A stretch of DNA of 15,757 bases from JACRPZ01 sp040758255 (GCA_040758255.1 JBFLVX010000042.1:1-15757); one strand, 5' to 3'; shown: positions 1-7,885, numbered from the stretch's first letter. Notes: generated from the sequence alone by a model not told the origin. A program made the numbers and translations.

Positions 1-1
1 C

Positions 2-967
2 ATAGATGCTGGCGCTGTGCTGCTGTTTAACAGGCATACTCAGCTGCTGGAATATGTCAGCAGCAGAGGTTTTTACTCAGATGCCCTGAGATATACAAGA
101 CTGAGATTAGGCGAAGGAAACGCCGGACGCGCTGCAAAGGAGCATCGCATCGTAAATATACCCGATCTCAAAGAGGACATTACAGGCTTTGAACGTTCAA
201 AATCCTTTGCCGATGAGAGTTTTATTGCCTATTATGCCATACCACTAATCGCAAAAGGTCAGATAAAAGGGGTATTGGAGCTGTTTCACCGCAATTCTTT
301 TAATGCAGATTCGGAATGGCTTGACTTTTCAGAGACGATCGCGGATCAGGCAGCCATAGCCATCGACAACGCCGCTCTTTTCAATGAGCTTCAGCGTTCA
401 AATATTGAGCTTATACTTGCATATGATACCACAATAGAAGGATGGTCACGAGCGCTGGATTTGAGGGACAAAGAGACCGAAGGGCACAGTCAGAGAGTCA
501 CAGAAATGACTTTTACAATAGCTCATGAGATGGGCATAAAAGAGGAAGAACTTGTCCATATAAGAAGAGGGGCGCTTTTGCATGACATAGGGAAGATGGG
601 TATTCCCGATAGTATACTGCTTAAACCCGGGAAGCTGACAGATGATGAATGGAAAAAAATGAAACTTCATCCTGTATATGCAAAAGAACTGCTATACCCA
701 ATAGAATATTTACGGCCTGCTCTTGACATCCCTTACTGTCATCATGAGAAATGGGATGGTTCAGGTTACCCAAGGGGACTTAAGGGGGAGGAAATACCTC
801 TTTCAGCAAGAATATTTGCTATAGTGGATGTATATGATGCCATGAGTTCAGACCGGCCATATGCCTTAGCTGCTCCTAAAGAGAAAGTTCTTGAACATAT
901 CCACTCCCTTACAGGAAGCCATTTTGATCCTAAAGTAGCAGAGATATTTTTAAAGTTAGTGTTATAA
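2..967 (+). CDS. GAF + HD-GYP domain c-di-GMP phosphodiesterase (5' partial)
   Basis: The reading frame is open to the left edge (frame 2), so the true start lies outside the window; the GTG at 17 is only an internal codon. Residues are numbered from that GTG. Residues 1-122 read as the end of a GAF sensor domain, with the typical PLIAKGQIKGVLELF strand and a closing helix EQ/ADQAAIAIDNAALF-like. Residues about 150-316 are a complete HD-GYP domain: H157, HD at 189-190 in LLHDIGKMG, HP at 218-219, and HHEKWDGSGYP at 242-252, followed by GLKGEEIP and FAIVDVYDAM. All metal-binding positions appear intact. Known HD-GYP proteins hydrolyse c-di-GMP to pGpG or GMP in the cytoplasm; the GAF domain would sense a small ligand or mediate dimerisation. 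It converges on an EAL gene 75 bases away. Confidence 0.93.
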   Translation: MDAGAVLLFNRHTQLLEYVSSRGFYSDALRYTRLRLGEGNAGRAAKEHRIVNIPDLKEDITGFERSKSFADESFIAYYAIPLIAKGQIKGVLELFHRNSFNADSEWLDFSETIADQAAIAIDNAALFNELQRSNIELILAYDTTIEGWSRALDLRDKETEGHSQRVTEMTFTIAHEMGIKEEELVHIRRGALLHDIGKMGIPDSILLKPGKLTDDEWKKMKLHPVYAKELLYPIEYLRPALDIPYCHHEKWDGSGYPRGLKGEEIPLSARIFAIVDVYDAMSSDRPYALAAPKEKVLEHIHSLTGSHFDPKVAEIFLKLVL

Positions 968-1042
968 CAGATTTGTGTTGCCTGATAAAAAGATTGTCAG
1001 TCGGCATAAAAAAAGCAATCAAACATAAAAAGGATCGGAGTT

Positions 1043-2356
1043 TTAGAACTCTCTGTTTATTCGGGAGAGTTTTTCCGAAGGCGCTCCGAATAGGAACCCC
1101 TGGCCATACTTTACATTAAGCTCTTTCAGTTTTTCGTACTCTTTTTTGGTCTCAACGCCTTCGGCAACAACCTCCGAACCAATACTCTCCGCAAGACTTA
1201 CCAGCGCCTTCACTATCTCCTGCTTCATGAAGCTGTTATCAATATCACGCGTAAAAGACATATCTATCTTCAGATAGCCGGGATGTAATTCCATTATCCT
1301 CTCAAGCCCGGAATGGCCGGTGCCCAAATCATCCCCGGCATGCACAATGCCGAGATCGGTGTAATCCTTCAGAGATTTCCTGAAGAGCGAGTAATTGTCA
1401 ATAGCAAGTTTTTCGCTTATCTCAAAAACAACATTCTCCGGCTTAAGCTTAAGGTCTTTCAGCAGTTCTTTCAGATATAACCCACGGAACTCGGTATCAT
1501 GGATTGTCATGCTGAGTGTGTTAATAAATATCTTTTTGTCTGTTTTAATCTTGCGTGAACTTTCAAGCGCCTTATGCCTGCAGAGCCTGTCTAATTCAAA
1601 AGAAAGCCCGCATTCTGAAGCTGCAAGGAAAAGCAGAAGAGGATTAAAGAATTCCGTCTCTTTGGGCCCTCTGGATAATGCTTCATAACCTATAATTGTC
1701 AGATCTTTCAAATCTACAATAGGTTGAAAGAATGTGCGTACATTTTTCTCAATGATAACCTTCTGCAGAGAATACCTGCTCATAAAATTACGTTTAATAA
1801 CACAGAACTCGCCCATTTTTTTAGCGTTATGTATCAATTGTGTTATAAGGCGCATATTGCTGACCATCGGGTTCCGAAGTTCAAGGGCATATCCTATAGT
1901 TGCCCTTGAATATCCTTTCAAATAAGGATAAAGCAGATTAAAGACATCAGCTTCCAGATTAATCCTGATTCTTTCAGCAATCCTTTCCATGTGATACAGA
2001 AGCTGTGTGGTCTTTTCGCGAGGGGATGACAAAAATATTACGAACGTATCAATATCATAAAGATCCAGCACAAAAACATCCTTCCCTCTCAGTTCTTTCT
2101 TTTTGATAGCCTTAAGCTTCTGTGTGATACGGGTCAGGATATCTATATAAACATTGCTTCCGTAAAGATGTTCGATCTTTGCTATATCCTCAAATTTGAC
2201 AGTGATGCAGGCTAAATAACGTGATTTCAGAAGCTGATCTTCAATCTTTTCATATTCTTTAATCACAGTGGGCAGAGACAGGCTCTTGTTGAAGTAGAAA
2301 TTTTCATAAATGGAGACAGAGACCTTTGATTGTTTATTTATAACCTTGGCTGCCAT
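1043..2356 (-). CDS. EAL-domain c-di-GMP phosphodiesterase with degenerate GGDEF-like N-terminus
   Basis: 437 aa. The start ATG (2354-2356) is preceded by a strong AGGAGG five bases upstream. Residues about 45-185 resemble a GGDEF fold, but the signature loop is replaced by DIDTFVIFLSSPR (101-113), so it should not make c-di-GMP; it may be regulatory. Residues about 200-430 form an EAL domain with the full catalytic set: QPIVDL (211-216), YEAL (224-227), N279, E312 in FEISE, DD at 342-343 in GDDLGTGHS, K363 in LKID, EGVE (399-402) and QGFLFG (419-424). The canonical DDFGTGYS is slightly altered but the metal-binding aspartates are present. Expected role: cytoplasmic c-di-GMP to pGpG hydrolysis. 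No transmembrane segment is seen. It is divergent from the lipoprotein gene and convergent with the HD-GYP gene. Confidence 0.92.
   Translation of the reverse strand: MAAKVINKQSKVSVSIYENFYFNKSLSLPTVIKEYEKIEDQLLKSRYLACITVKFEDIAKIEHLYGSNVYIDILTRITQKLKAIKKKELRGKDVFVLDLYDIDTFVIFLSSPREKTTQLLYHMERIAERIRINLEADVFNLLYPYLKGYSRATIGYALELRNPMVSNMRLITQLIHNAKKMGEFCVIKRNFMSRYSLQKVIIEKNVRTFFQPIVDLKDLTIIGYEALSRGPKETEFFNPLLLFLAASECGLSFELDRLCRHKALESSRKIKTDKKIFINTLSMTIHDTEFRGLYLKELLKDLKLKPENVVFEISEKLAIDNYSLFRKSLKDYTDLGIVHAGDDLGTGHSGLERIMELHPGYLKIDMSFTRDIDNSFMKQEIVKALVSLAESIGSEVVAEGVETKKEYEKLKELNVKYGQGFLFGAPSEKLSRINREF
1047..1074 (+). terminator. Weak candidate terminator for the HD-GYP gene
   Basis: AACTCTC (1047-1053) pairs with GAGAGTT (1065-1071) around an 11-base loop and is followed by TTT on the plus strand. 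It overlaps the last codons of the convergent EAL gene. The stem is short and only moderately GC-rich, so the assignment is tentative. Confidence 0.25.
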
Positions 2357-2479
2357 AGTTCCTCCTGAATTGTAAAAACGGATATGAGATTATACAAAAT
2401 CTTAATAATTTTATCGCTAACAATGTTATCATTTTCTTAATTCTCAGGTTTTATTGTTTTAAAAAAGCTGAACAGCATA

Positions 2480-2509
2480 TTGCAGAGGTTATCATATTTT
2501 TGTTATCAT
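2480..2509 (+). promoter_or_regulatory. Candidate sigma70-type promoter for the DUF3568 lipoprotein
   Basis: TTGCAG (2480-2485) and TATCAT (2504-2509) are 18 bases apart, about 55 bases before the lipoprotein ATG. The rest of the 208-base intergenic region is AT-rich and shows no other clear site; the divergent EAL gene must also be driven from it. Confidence 0.35.
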
Positions 2510-2564
2510 TTCCTGGAAAATGGAATTTAAAAATCAGAACAACACGAATAACACTGGAGGTATT

Positions 2565-2960
2565 ATGAAAAAAAGAGCAAGTTTGGCGCTTCTGTTATCA
2601 TCTCTAATCTTCTTTTACGGCTGCGCGGCAGTATTGCTGGGAGTAGGCGCCGGAGTTGGAATAGGGGCTTATAAATATGTAGAGGGTAACTTGATCAGAG
2701 AATATCCCGTTGCATACACAAATGCATGGGGTGCGTCAAATACTGCGCTGGCAAACCTTAAGATAGGCGTAACAAATAGTCTTAATAATGGGGCGAAAGG
2801 CACAATAGAGGCGGTGCAAAAAGATGGGGCAAAAGTTGTCCTGAATTTAAAGGATAAAGGGCAGAAAGTTACATCTATTTCTGTCAGGGTCGGTATATTG
2901 GGTGACCGCAAGGCAGCTGAGAATATTCATAATGCAATTGCTTCAGAGGCGGGACTGTAG
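2565..2960 (+). CDS. DUF3568-type small lipoprotein
   Basis: 131 aa. I chose the ATG at 2565 because GGAGG lies five bases upstream and it begins a lipoprotein signal: MKKRAS, a hydrophobic stretch, then YGC with Cys20 as the lipidated residue. An in-frame ATG at 2520 lacks a ribosome binding site and would spoil the signal. After the Cys comes a Gly/Ala-rich segment (VLLGVGAGVGIGAYKYVEG), then an alpha-beta region with REYPVAYTNAW and, near the end, VSIRVG-like VSVRVGILGDR. This order matches the DUF3568 family, whose function is unknown. The protein is predicted to be membrane-anchored in the periplasm. It converges with the siroheme-synthesis gene, with only seven bases between the two stops. 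Confidence 0.85.
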   Translation: MKKRASLALLLSSLIFFYGCAAVLLGVGAGVGIGAYKYVEGNLIREYPVAYTNAWGASNTALANLKIGVTNSLNNGAKGTIEAVQKDGAKVVLNLKDKGQKVTSISVRVGILGDRKAAENIHNAIASEAGL

Positions 2961-3005
2961 CACGGATTTAAGAATCCGCAATAACCGATAAATCCGTCAT
3001 CCGTG
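2961..3005. terminator. Possible bidirectional terminator with alternative hairpins
   Basis: CGGATT (2963-2968) and AATCCG (2973-2978) form a perfect 6-bp hairpin with a TAAG loop. The same left arm can instead pair as ACGGATTTA (2962-2970) with TAAATCCGT (2989-2997), or as CACGGAT (2961-2967) with ATCCGTG (2999-3005). It sits exactly at the junction of two convergent genes and extends into the 3' end of the minus-strand one. No U-tract follows, so Rho-independent termination is not assured. Confidence 0.35.
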
Positions 3006-3627
3006 ACTGAAATTTTTTAACGGCTGCGTTGACTCCATTTTTCCTCAGAGTTCTGAATATCTCTTCAGAGGCAAGTGATTTGAGAAATTTCTCCCGATCC
3101 ACGCTATCTTTTATCTTATTCATTGCCTGTTTGCGAATGCTTTCAACAAACTCAAGATAATCTGAAAACTCAGAACCGTAGATCTCCTCAAGTTCTTTTC
3201 GTACGGCTTTTGAAAGCGCCGGACTGGAGCCTTCAGTGGATATGGCAATAGTTAAATGACCGCGATTTACAATAGATGGTACGATAAAGTTACCCATTGA
3301 CGGCGTATCAACCACATTAATAAGACGCGGCAAATCTTTTGAGTCAGCTTCAACTCTGCTGTTTGTCTGAGGGGATGAAGTGGCTGCTATAACAATAAAG
3401 GCATCTTTAAGATCACCTTGCCTGTACTCTCTTTTTATATGGCTGACCAATCCCTGCTTTTTATACTTTTCAAGCGTCTTTGTTATAGCAGGACTTATAA
3501 TCTTTACCAAAGCCCCTGCCTTTAAAAGAGTCACGACCTTTCGCTCCGCAACTCTGCCGCCCCCAACTACAACGGTCTTCACCCCTTTCAGATTTAGAAA
3601 GACCGGATAATATTTCATTGGTTTCAT
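2968..3627 (-). CDS. Siroheme synthase N-terminal type: precorrin-2 dehydrogenase / sirohydrochlorin ferrochelatase
   Basis: 219 aa, equal to the CysG N-terminal half or yeast Met8 alone. Residues 1-10 carry the typical YYPVFL start; GGGRVAERK (22-30) is the NAD-binding glycine-rich loop; INVVDTPS (103-110) holds the conserved Asp (D107); GNFIVPSIVNRG and STEGSSPALSKAVRKELE (130-147) are family hallmarks. The usual AATDD is AATSS here. The enzyme oxidises precorrin-2 to sirohydrochlorin with NAD and may insert iron to give sirohaem, needed by sulfite/nitrite reductases or by the alternative haem route. Either the ATG at 3627 or the one at 3618 could be the start; neither has a Shine-Dalgarno sequence, and the latter gives the common MKYYPVF beginning. 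It lies 41 bases after bamD and is probably cotranscribed. No uroporphyrinogen methyltransferase domain is attached. Confidence 0.88.
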   Translation of the reverse strand: MKPMKYYPVFLNLKGVKTVVVGGGRVAERKVVTLLKAGALVKIISPAITKTLEKYKKQGLVSHIKREYRQGDLKDAFIVIAATSSPQTNSRVEADSKDLPRLINVVDTPSMGNFIVPSIVNRGHLTIAISTEGSSPALSKAVRKELEEIYGSEFSDYLEFVESIRKQAMNKIKDSVDREKFLKSLASEEIFRTLRKNGVNAAVKKFQSRMTDLSVIADS

Positions 3628-3668
3628 ATATGAAATTTAGACTGGCTCTTGCGGAAAACGTCCGGTAT

Positions 3669-4457
3669 TTACTTCTTTTCCTTTAAGGAAACAAGAAGTT
3701 CCCTTGCCTGCTGGGAGAGTTTAATAGTGGGAAATTTCTTGTTAAGTGTGGTTAAAACATCAATCGCTTTCTCTTTCTCTCCTATCTCCTTATAGGCAAG
3801 GCCGAGGGAATAAAGAGCTTCCGGCTCAGTGTTAGAATCAGGATAAAGCTGCAGCAGGCTGGTAAAACGTTCGGCTGCCGCTGCATATGAACCTTTCTGC
3901 AAATAAAATTTCCCGACATATAATTCATATCCTGCAAGGGTGTCTTTGCATATCTTTATCCGCTTATCGGTAATCTCCATATATGGGTTTCTCGGATACT
4001 GCTTCTGAAGTTTCTCAAATTCAGTTAATGCCAGTTTTGCCAGCGAATAGCTTGTGTCAGCGCCGCTTATCCTTTTGTAATAACTCATTGCAAGCTGATA
4101 CTGAGCATAAGGGGCATACTTGTGATATGTGTGAAGATCCAGAAACGCTTCATACTCTCTTACCGCTTCCTCATATTCCCCTTCCTCAAAATACGTATCA
4201 CCTATTCGTATCTGGGCAAGGGCCGCATACTCTTTTGATGTGTCCTGCGCTTTAATATCCCCAAGTATCTCCCTTGCTTTTTCGTAATCCCTCTTCTTTA
4301 TATTTTCATTGACCTCTTCAAAACGCACCCCGGCATCATAGAGCGGTGTTTCCTTTATCGCCGCCTTTTGCGAAGAGCAGGCAACGGAAATAACCATTAT
4401 AAAAAAATAAGCGAGAAGCTGTTTGAGAATATTATTGTATTGTTCTTTTCCCGGCAT
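3669..4457 (-). CDS. bamD: BamD-like outer membrane assembly lipoprotein (TPR)
   Basis: 262 aa. An N-terminal signal ends in VISVACSS with Cys27 as lipidation site. The rest is a chain of tetratricopeptide-like helical hairpins: DYEKAREIL, AQIRIGDTYFEEGEYEEAVREYEAF, YAQYQLAMSYYKRI, ELYVGKFYLQKGSYAAAAERF, ALYSLGLAYKEIGEKEKAIDVL. Length and the RIGDTYFEEGEY.EAV.EY.AFL pattern fit the BamD/YfiO family, which with BamA folds beta-barrel proteins into the outer membrane. ATG at 4457 follows AAGGGG four bases upstream. A generic TPR lipoprotein is the main alternative. It is the first gene of a probable two-gene unit with the sirohaem gene; a TATAAT at 4523-4528 (minus strand) about 65 bases upstream is a possible -10 box. 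Confidence 0.82.
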   Translation of the reverse strand: MPGKEQYNNILKQLLAYFFIMVISVACSSQKAAIKETPLYDAGVRFEEVNENIKKRDYEKAREILGDIKAQDTSKEYAALAQIRIGDTYFEEGEYEEAVREYEAFLDLHTYHKYAPYAQYQLAMSYYKRISGADTSYSLAKLALTEFEKLQKQYPRNPYMEITDKRIKICKDTLAGYELYVGKFYLQKGSYAAAAERFTSLLQLYPDSNTEPEALYSLGLAYKEIGEKEKAIDVLTTLNKKFPTIKLSQQARELLVSLKEKK

Positions 4458-4557
4458 TTGCCCCTTTTACCTCTTCATTTTTGTTGTTAATTGTAGCTCA
4501 AAGAGATAAGCTAAATCAAACAATTATAAAATACACTTTAAATTTAGTATGGTGATT

Positions 4558-4566
4558 TGTTATAGT
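4558..4566 (+). promoter_or_regulatory. Extended -10 promoter candidate for tRNA-Val
   Basis: TGT followed by TATAGT (4561-4566) is an extended -10 box 20 bases before the mature tRNA 5' end. There is no good -35 element, which is usual for extended -10 promoters. Confidence 0.4.
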
Positions 4567-4586
4567 ATTACTCGTTAAATAATCCC

Positions 4587-4662
4587 GGGCGGATAGCTCA
4601 GCTGGGAGAGCGCAGCCCTTACAAGGCTGATGTCACAGGTTCGATCCCTGTTCCGCCTACCA
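4587..4662 (+). tRNA. tRNA-Val (anticodon TAC)
   Basis: Full cloverleaf visible. Acceptor GGGCGGA pairs with TCCGCCT (one G-U pair), the D arm has AGCTCAGCTGGGAGAGC, the anticodon stem is CAGCC/GGCTG with loop CTTACAA giving anticodon TAC, and the T arm is ACAGG TTCGATC CCTGT. The 3' CCA is encoded (4660-4662). Confidence 0.97.
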
Positions 4663-4670
4663 TTTAACAA

Positions 4671-4750
4671 GTTAGAAGTAAAAAGTGAGAAGTGAGAAGT
4701 TAAGGAATAGTTTATTAGCTTCTTAGCTCCCACCTCTCACTTCTTACTTG
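4671..4750. repeat. Imperfect inverted repeat between the two tRNA genes
   Basis: The left arm (about 4676-4704) contains tandem copies of the short unit AGAAGTG, and the right arm (about 4721-4749) is its near reverse complement around a short AT-rich loop. About 19 of the first 23 positions match. The mismatches are A versus G in the aligned arms, so on a minus-strand transcript they become G-U pairs and the stem is more stable there. It fills almost all of the 106-base gap between the tRNAs. It looks like one copy of a dispersed intergenic palindrome family. Confidence 0.6.
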
Positions 4751-4768
4751 CCGTTTATCATTTTCAAT

Positions 4769-4846
4769 GGGGTGGTAGTTCAGTCCGGTTAGAACGCCTG
4801 CCTGTCACGCAGGAGGTCGCGGGTTCGAGTCCCGTCCACCCCGCCA
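4769..4846 (+). tRNA. tRNA-Asp (anticodon GTC)
   Basis: Acceptor GGGGTGG pairs with CCACCCC, the D arm contains AGTTCAGTCCGGTTAGAAC, the anticodon stem is CCTGC/GCAGG with loop CTGTCAC giving anticodon GTC, and the T arm is GCGGG TTCGAGT CCCGT. Discriminator G4843 is followed by an encoded CCA. Confidence 0.97.
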
Positions 4847-4853
4847 TATACCT

Positions 4854-4862
4854 TGGTATAAT
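4854..4862 (+). promoter_or_regulatory. Extended -10 promoter giving a predicted leaderless PilZ mRNA
   Basis: TGG plus a perfect TATAAT (4857-4862) lies in the 24 bases between tRNA-Asp and the PilZ ATG. Only eight bases separate the box from the ATG, so transcription would begin at or within two bases of the start codon. Readthrough from the tRNA is the alternative. Confidence 0.5.
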
Positions 4863-4870
4863 TAAGACAA

Positions 4871-5203
4871 ATGGCGAACAAGCGTCTGATAAGTAAGCGT
4901 CATACCAAAAGGCTGCCGGTTGTCTTTTCAAGCGGTGATTTGGAGTTTATCGGCACCACATCCAACCTCTCATTGACCGGTCTCTTCATAAGAACAAAAA
5001 AGGCCTTTAGTCCCGGAACAATTCTAAAGATAGTTCTGGAATTAGACAAAGACAAAAAAATAAATCTTGAGGGCGAAGTTGCCTGGTCCCTTAAAACAGG
5101 CCTTATAGATTTCAAAAACGGGATGGGAGTTAAACTTAAAAATATACCGCAGATGTATGAAGATTTTGTAAAACAAGAGACTTCCTTAAAAGAGGCTCCA
5201 TGA
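4871..5203 (+). CDS. PilZ-domain protein (c-di-GMP receptor)
   Basis: 110 aa, essentially one PilZ domain. RHTKR (10-14) supplies the RxxxR c-di-GMP-binding loop, and NLSLTG (32-37) supplies the (D/N)xSxxG motif on the first beta strand. GEVAW and GMGVKL are the usual barrel strands. Binding residues are complete, so c-di-GMP binding is expected; the output is unknown because there is no effector domain. No Shine-Dalgarno sequence precedes the ATG, but a perfect TATAAT does, suggesting a leaderless message. It converges with cysK, with 26 bases between the stops. A second PilZ protein is encoded at 11983. Confidence 0.9.
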   Translation: MANKRLISKRHTKRLPVVFSSGDLEFIGTTSNLSLTGLFIRTKKAFSPGTILKIVLELDKDKKINLEGEVAWSLKTGLIDFKNGMGVKLKNIPQMYEDFVKQETSLKEAP

Positions 5204-5229
5204 AATTCAGAATGCACCCGTTGTGCTCT

Positions 5230-6156
5230 CTATGATTTATCCCCAAAAAGACCTGTGCTTAAATACCTGTCCCCGCGGTCTGGAAATATAACAACAACCT
5301 TTTTGCCTTTCCCGAGCCCTATCGCTACTTTCAAGGCTGCGCATGCAGCAGCACCCGAAGAAATTCCGGCAAGTATCCCCTCTTCCTTTGCAATCCGCCT
5401 TGACATTGCCGCTGCATCATCGTCGCTTACAGTTATCACTTCATCATAGATTTTGGTATTCAAAACTCCGGGATAAAATCCTGCTCCTATGCCAGCTATC
5501 TTATGCGGACCAGGGTTGCCTCCTGAAAGCACAGCAGAGCCTGCCGGCTCAACAGCGGCTATCCATGTACCGCTCTTTTCAGATTTCAAGACCTCTCCAA
5601 CCCCTGTGATCGTGCCTCCGGTGCCGACTCCTGCAACAAAGCCGTCAATGCCGGATTTGAAAACATCCAGTATCTCAACGGCTGTTGTCTTCCTGTGAAC
5701 CTCAGGATTAGAGGGGTTTTCAAACTGCATAGGCATAAAATATTCAGGGTTCTTCTTAAATATCATCTCTGCCTCTTCCACTGCTCCTAACATCCCCTTT
5801 GACCCCGTAGTCAGGACAACCTCGGCTCCGTATGCCTGAAAGATCTGACGTCTCTCAAGCGACATTGTTTCGGACATTGTAAGTATAAGCCTGTATCCCT
5901 TAACCGCCGCCACCATAGCAAGCCCGATTCCGGTATTGCCGCTTGTCGGCTCTATAACTGTACCTCCGGGTTTTAATCTCCCGTCCCTCTCAGCATCTTC
6001 AATCATTGAAAGCGCGATCCTGTCCTTGACAGAGCCTCCGGGATTACAACCTTCCAGCTTAGCCCATATCTCCGCTGAATCATTATCAGGTATATGATTC
6101 AGCTTAAGAACCGGCGTTTTGCCTATAAGGTCAAGGATGTTTTTGTAAGGATTCAT
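5230..6156 (-). CDS. cysK: Cysteine synthase (O-acetylserine sulfhydrylase)
   Basis: 308 aa, the usual length for the family. PLP-binding Lys44 sits in NPGGSVKDR, TSGNTGIG forms the substrate loop, GTGGTITG is the phosphate-binding loop and GISSGA follows near the C-terminus; KIAGIGAGFYPGVLN is typical of the CysK/CysM group. The enzyme makes cysteine from O-acetylserine and sulfide using PLP in the cytoplasm. CysM or cystathionine-beta-synthase-like specificity cannot be excluded from the sequence alone. The ATG at 6156 is 28 bases after the recN stop and has no Shine-Dalgarno sequence. A perfect extended -10 box ends six bases before the ATG, so it may have its own leaderless transcript as well as readthrough from recN. 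Confidence 0.93.
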   Translation of the reverse strand: MNPYKNILDLIGKTPVLKLNHIPDNDSAEIWAKLEGCNPGGSVKDRIALSMIEDAERDGRLKPGGTVIEPTSGNTGIGLAMVAAVKGYRLILTMSETMSLERRQIFQAYGAEVVLTTGSKGMLGAVEEAEMIFKKNPEYFMPMQFENPSNPEVHRKTTAVEILDVFKSGIDGFVAGVGTGGTITGVGEVLKSEKSGTWIAAVEPAGSAVLSGGNPGPHKIAGIGAGFYPGVLNTKIYDEVITVSDDDAAAMSRRIAKEEGILAGISSGAAACAALKVAIGLGKGKKVVVIFPDRGDRYLSTGLFGDKS

Positions 6157-6162
6157 GCGTGA

Positions 6163-6171
6163 ATTATAGCA
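6163..6171 (-). promoter_or_regulatory. Extended -10 promoter giving a predicted leaderless cysK mRNA
   Basis: On the minus strand TGC TATAAT is followed by six bases and then the cysK ATG. The expected start point, seven bases after the box, is the A of the ATG. No TTGACA-like -35 element is seen, in keeping with an extended -10 promoter. It lies in the short recN-cysK gap. Confidence 0.55.
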
Positions 6172-6184
6172 CAGGGGAATATGT

Positions 6185-7885
6185 TTACTGCTTCTTTGAT
6201 TTTGCCTTAAGCATCTCTCTTGCGTGCTTCATCGAAGCACCTGATGCTTCACCGCTCAGCATCCTGGCAATCTCTTCGGTTCTCTCCTCTTTCTCGATCT
6301 CTCTTATCTCAACCACCGTCCTCTTCCCCTGAACCTTCTTCTCTATCTTTAAATGCCTGTCAGCATATGATGCAATCTGCGGAAGGTGAGTTATGCATAT
6401 TACCTGATGGCTTGAGGAGAGATTCTTAAGCCTTTGTCCCACAGCCTCAGCAGCTATGCCGCCGATGCCAGCGTCTATCTCGTCAAAGACAAGGACAGGG
6501 ATTCTGTCTCCTTTAGAGAGAATTCCCTTTAGAGCGAGCATTATCCTTGAAAGCTCGCCGCCAGATGCTATTTTTGACAGGGGCTTAAGTTCTTCCCCGA
6601 TATTAGGTGATAAGAGAAATTCAATATCGTCAATGCCGTTTTGTTTTGCCTTAAGTCCGTCTGTTGTATCATCGCCTGTTTCCCGTGAGAAATTAATTGA
6701 GAATTTCGTATCAGGCATTGAGAGCTTTGAGAGTTCAGCTTCAATCAACGGCTCTATCTTCTTTGCGACTTGCGCCCTCTTTTTAGAAAGCGCTGATGCC
6801 TTATCAGTGAATGCGCCCTTAAGACCAGTAAGTTCATCCTTCAGGCTGCCTGACATCTCTTCAGAACGCTCCAGTTCATTAAACTCTTTTTCAGCCTCAT
6901 CTTTAAAATCAAGGATAGCCTTGACACTATCTCCGTACTTCCTCTTAAATCCCTTAATAATTTCAAGCCTCTCATGCACTGCGTCAAGCCTCTCAGGGCT
7001 GAAATTCAGGCTATCCTTATAATCCCTGAGGAAGTATGCAGCGTCCTCAAGCAGAGGGATGGCTTCTTCAAGTGACTTAACTGAGCCATCGGCATTAGAG
7101 TCAATCTCTGAGATTGCCTTGAGGCTGCCTAATATTTTTGAAAGATTTGCAATGCATGATGATTCCGAAGAGTAAAGGGAATCATAAGAATGATTGGCAA
7201 GCTCTGTAAGGCGGACAGCGCTGCCTAATACTTTTGCCTCTTCTGTGAGGCTCTCTTCTTCGCCGTTCTTCAGGTCAGCCGAATCTATCTCATTTATCTG
7301 AAACTTGAGCATGTCAAGCCTTTGGGTTCGCTCCTTCTCCTTTATGTCAAGCTCCGATATCCTGCGTTTTAAATTGTTCAGCTTCTCATAAACGCTCTTT
7401 ACCTCCTCCCTATCCGGAAGAAGCCCGCCGTATTCATCCAGCATGTCAAGCTGAATCTCCTGAGAAAGCAGGGACTGGTGCTCATACTGTCCGTGAACAT
7501 CTATGATACTCCTGCTTACATCAGAGAGTGTCTGGACATTCACCATTGAACCGTTTATATACGCCCTGCTCCTCCCATGAGATGAGACGAGCCTCCTCAT
7601 AATGATGCCGTCTTCAACTTCAATCCCGGCATCATGCAAAGATTCGTATATTGAGTGATTTGGAAGTTTGGGAGGGGGATCAAAGAGCGCCTCAACAAGC
7701 ATCTCTTTTTCACCGCTTCTGATAAGCTCGCCAACTGCCCTTTCTCCAAGGGCAAGGGATAAGGCGTTTATTATGATGGACTTGCCCGCGCCTGTCTCGC
7801 CTGTCAGGACATTAAAACCTTTACCGAACTCTACTGAGGCATCATCTATTATCGCGAGGTTTTTGATGTGAAGCTCACGGAGCAT
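6185..7885 (-). CDS. recN: DNA repair protein RecN
   Basis: 566 aa, normal for RecN, an SMC-like ATPase acting in double-strand break repair by recombination. The N-terminal MLRELHIKNLAIID start is a family hallmark, Walker A is GETGAGKS (29-36), the middle (about 150-400) is a long charged coiled coil, and the C-terminal half has the ABC signature SGGELSRIMLALK (from about 441) and Walker B VLVFDEIDAGIGG (from about 464), then CITHLPQIASYAD with the switch His. It lies 51 bases after ccsA and 28 before cysK on the same strand. The ATG at 7885 has no recognisable Shine-Dalgarno sequence. No SOS box is evident in the short upstream gap. Confidence 0.97.
   Translation of the reverse strand: MLRELHIKNLAIIDDASVEFGKGFNVLTGETGAGKSIIINALSLALGERAVGELIRSGEKEMLVEALFDPPPKLPNHSIYESLHDAGIEVEDGIIMRRLVSSHGRSRAYINGSMVNVQTLSDVSRSIIDVHGQYEHQSLLSQEIQLDMLDEYGGLLPDREEVKSVYEKLNNLKRRISELDIKEKERTQRLDMLKFQINEIDSADLKNGEEESLTEEAKVLGSAVRLTELANHSYDSLYSSESSCIANLSKILGSLKAISEIDSNADGSVKSLEEAIPLLEDAAYFLRDYKDSLNFSPERLDAVHERLEIIKGFKRKYGDSVKAILDFKDEAEKEFNELERSEEMSGSLKDELTGLKGAFTDKASALSKKRAQVAKKIEPLIEAELSKLSMPDTKFSINFSRETGDDTTDGLKAKQNGIDDIEFLLSPNIGEELKPLSKIASGGELSRIMLALKGILSKGDRIPVLVFDEIDAGIGGIAAEAVGQRLKNLSSSHQVICITHLPQIASYADRHLKIEKKVQGKRTVVEIREIEKEERTEEIARMLSGEASGASMKHAREMLKAKSKKQ

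Noticed and set aside
3622..3635. Perfect 14-base palindrome TTTCATATATGAAA over the start of the sirohaem gene
   Set aside because: It is AT-rich, short and includes the start codon itself; nothing links it to a regulator family, so it may be chance.
4671..4750. CRISPR-like or Rho-independent terminator interpretation of the inter-tRNA repeat
   Set aside because: There are no regularly spaced repeats with unique spacers, and no U-tract follows the hairpin.
6456..7022. 188-codon open frame on the plus strand opposite recN
   Set aside because: It lies wholly within recN, is Ser/Pro-rich as expected for an antisense shadow, and has no ribosome binding site or family resemblance.
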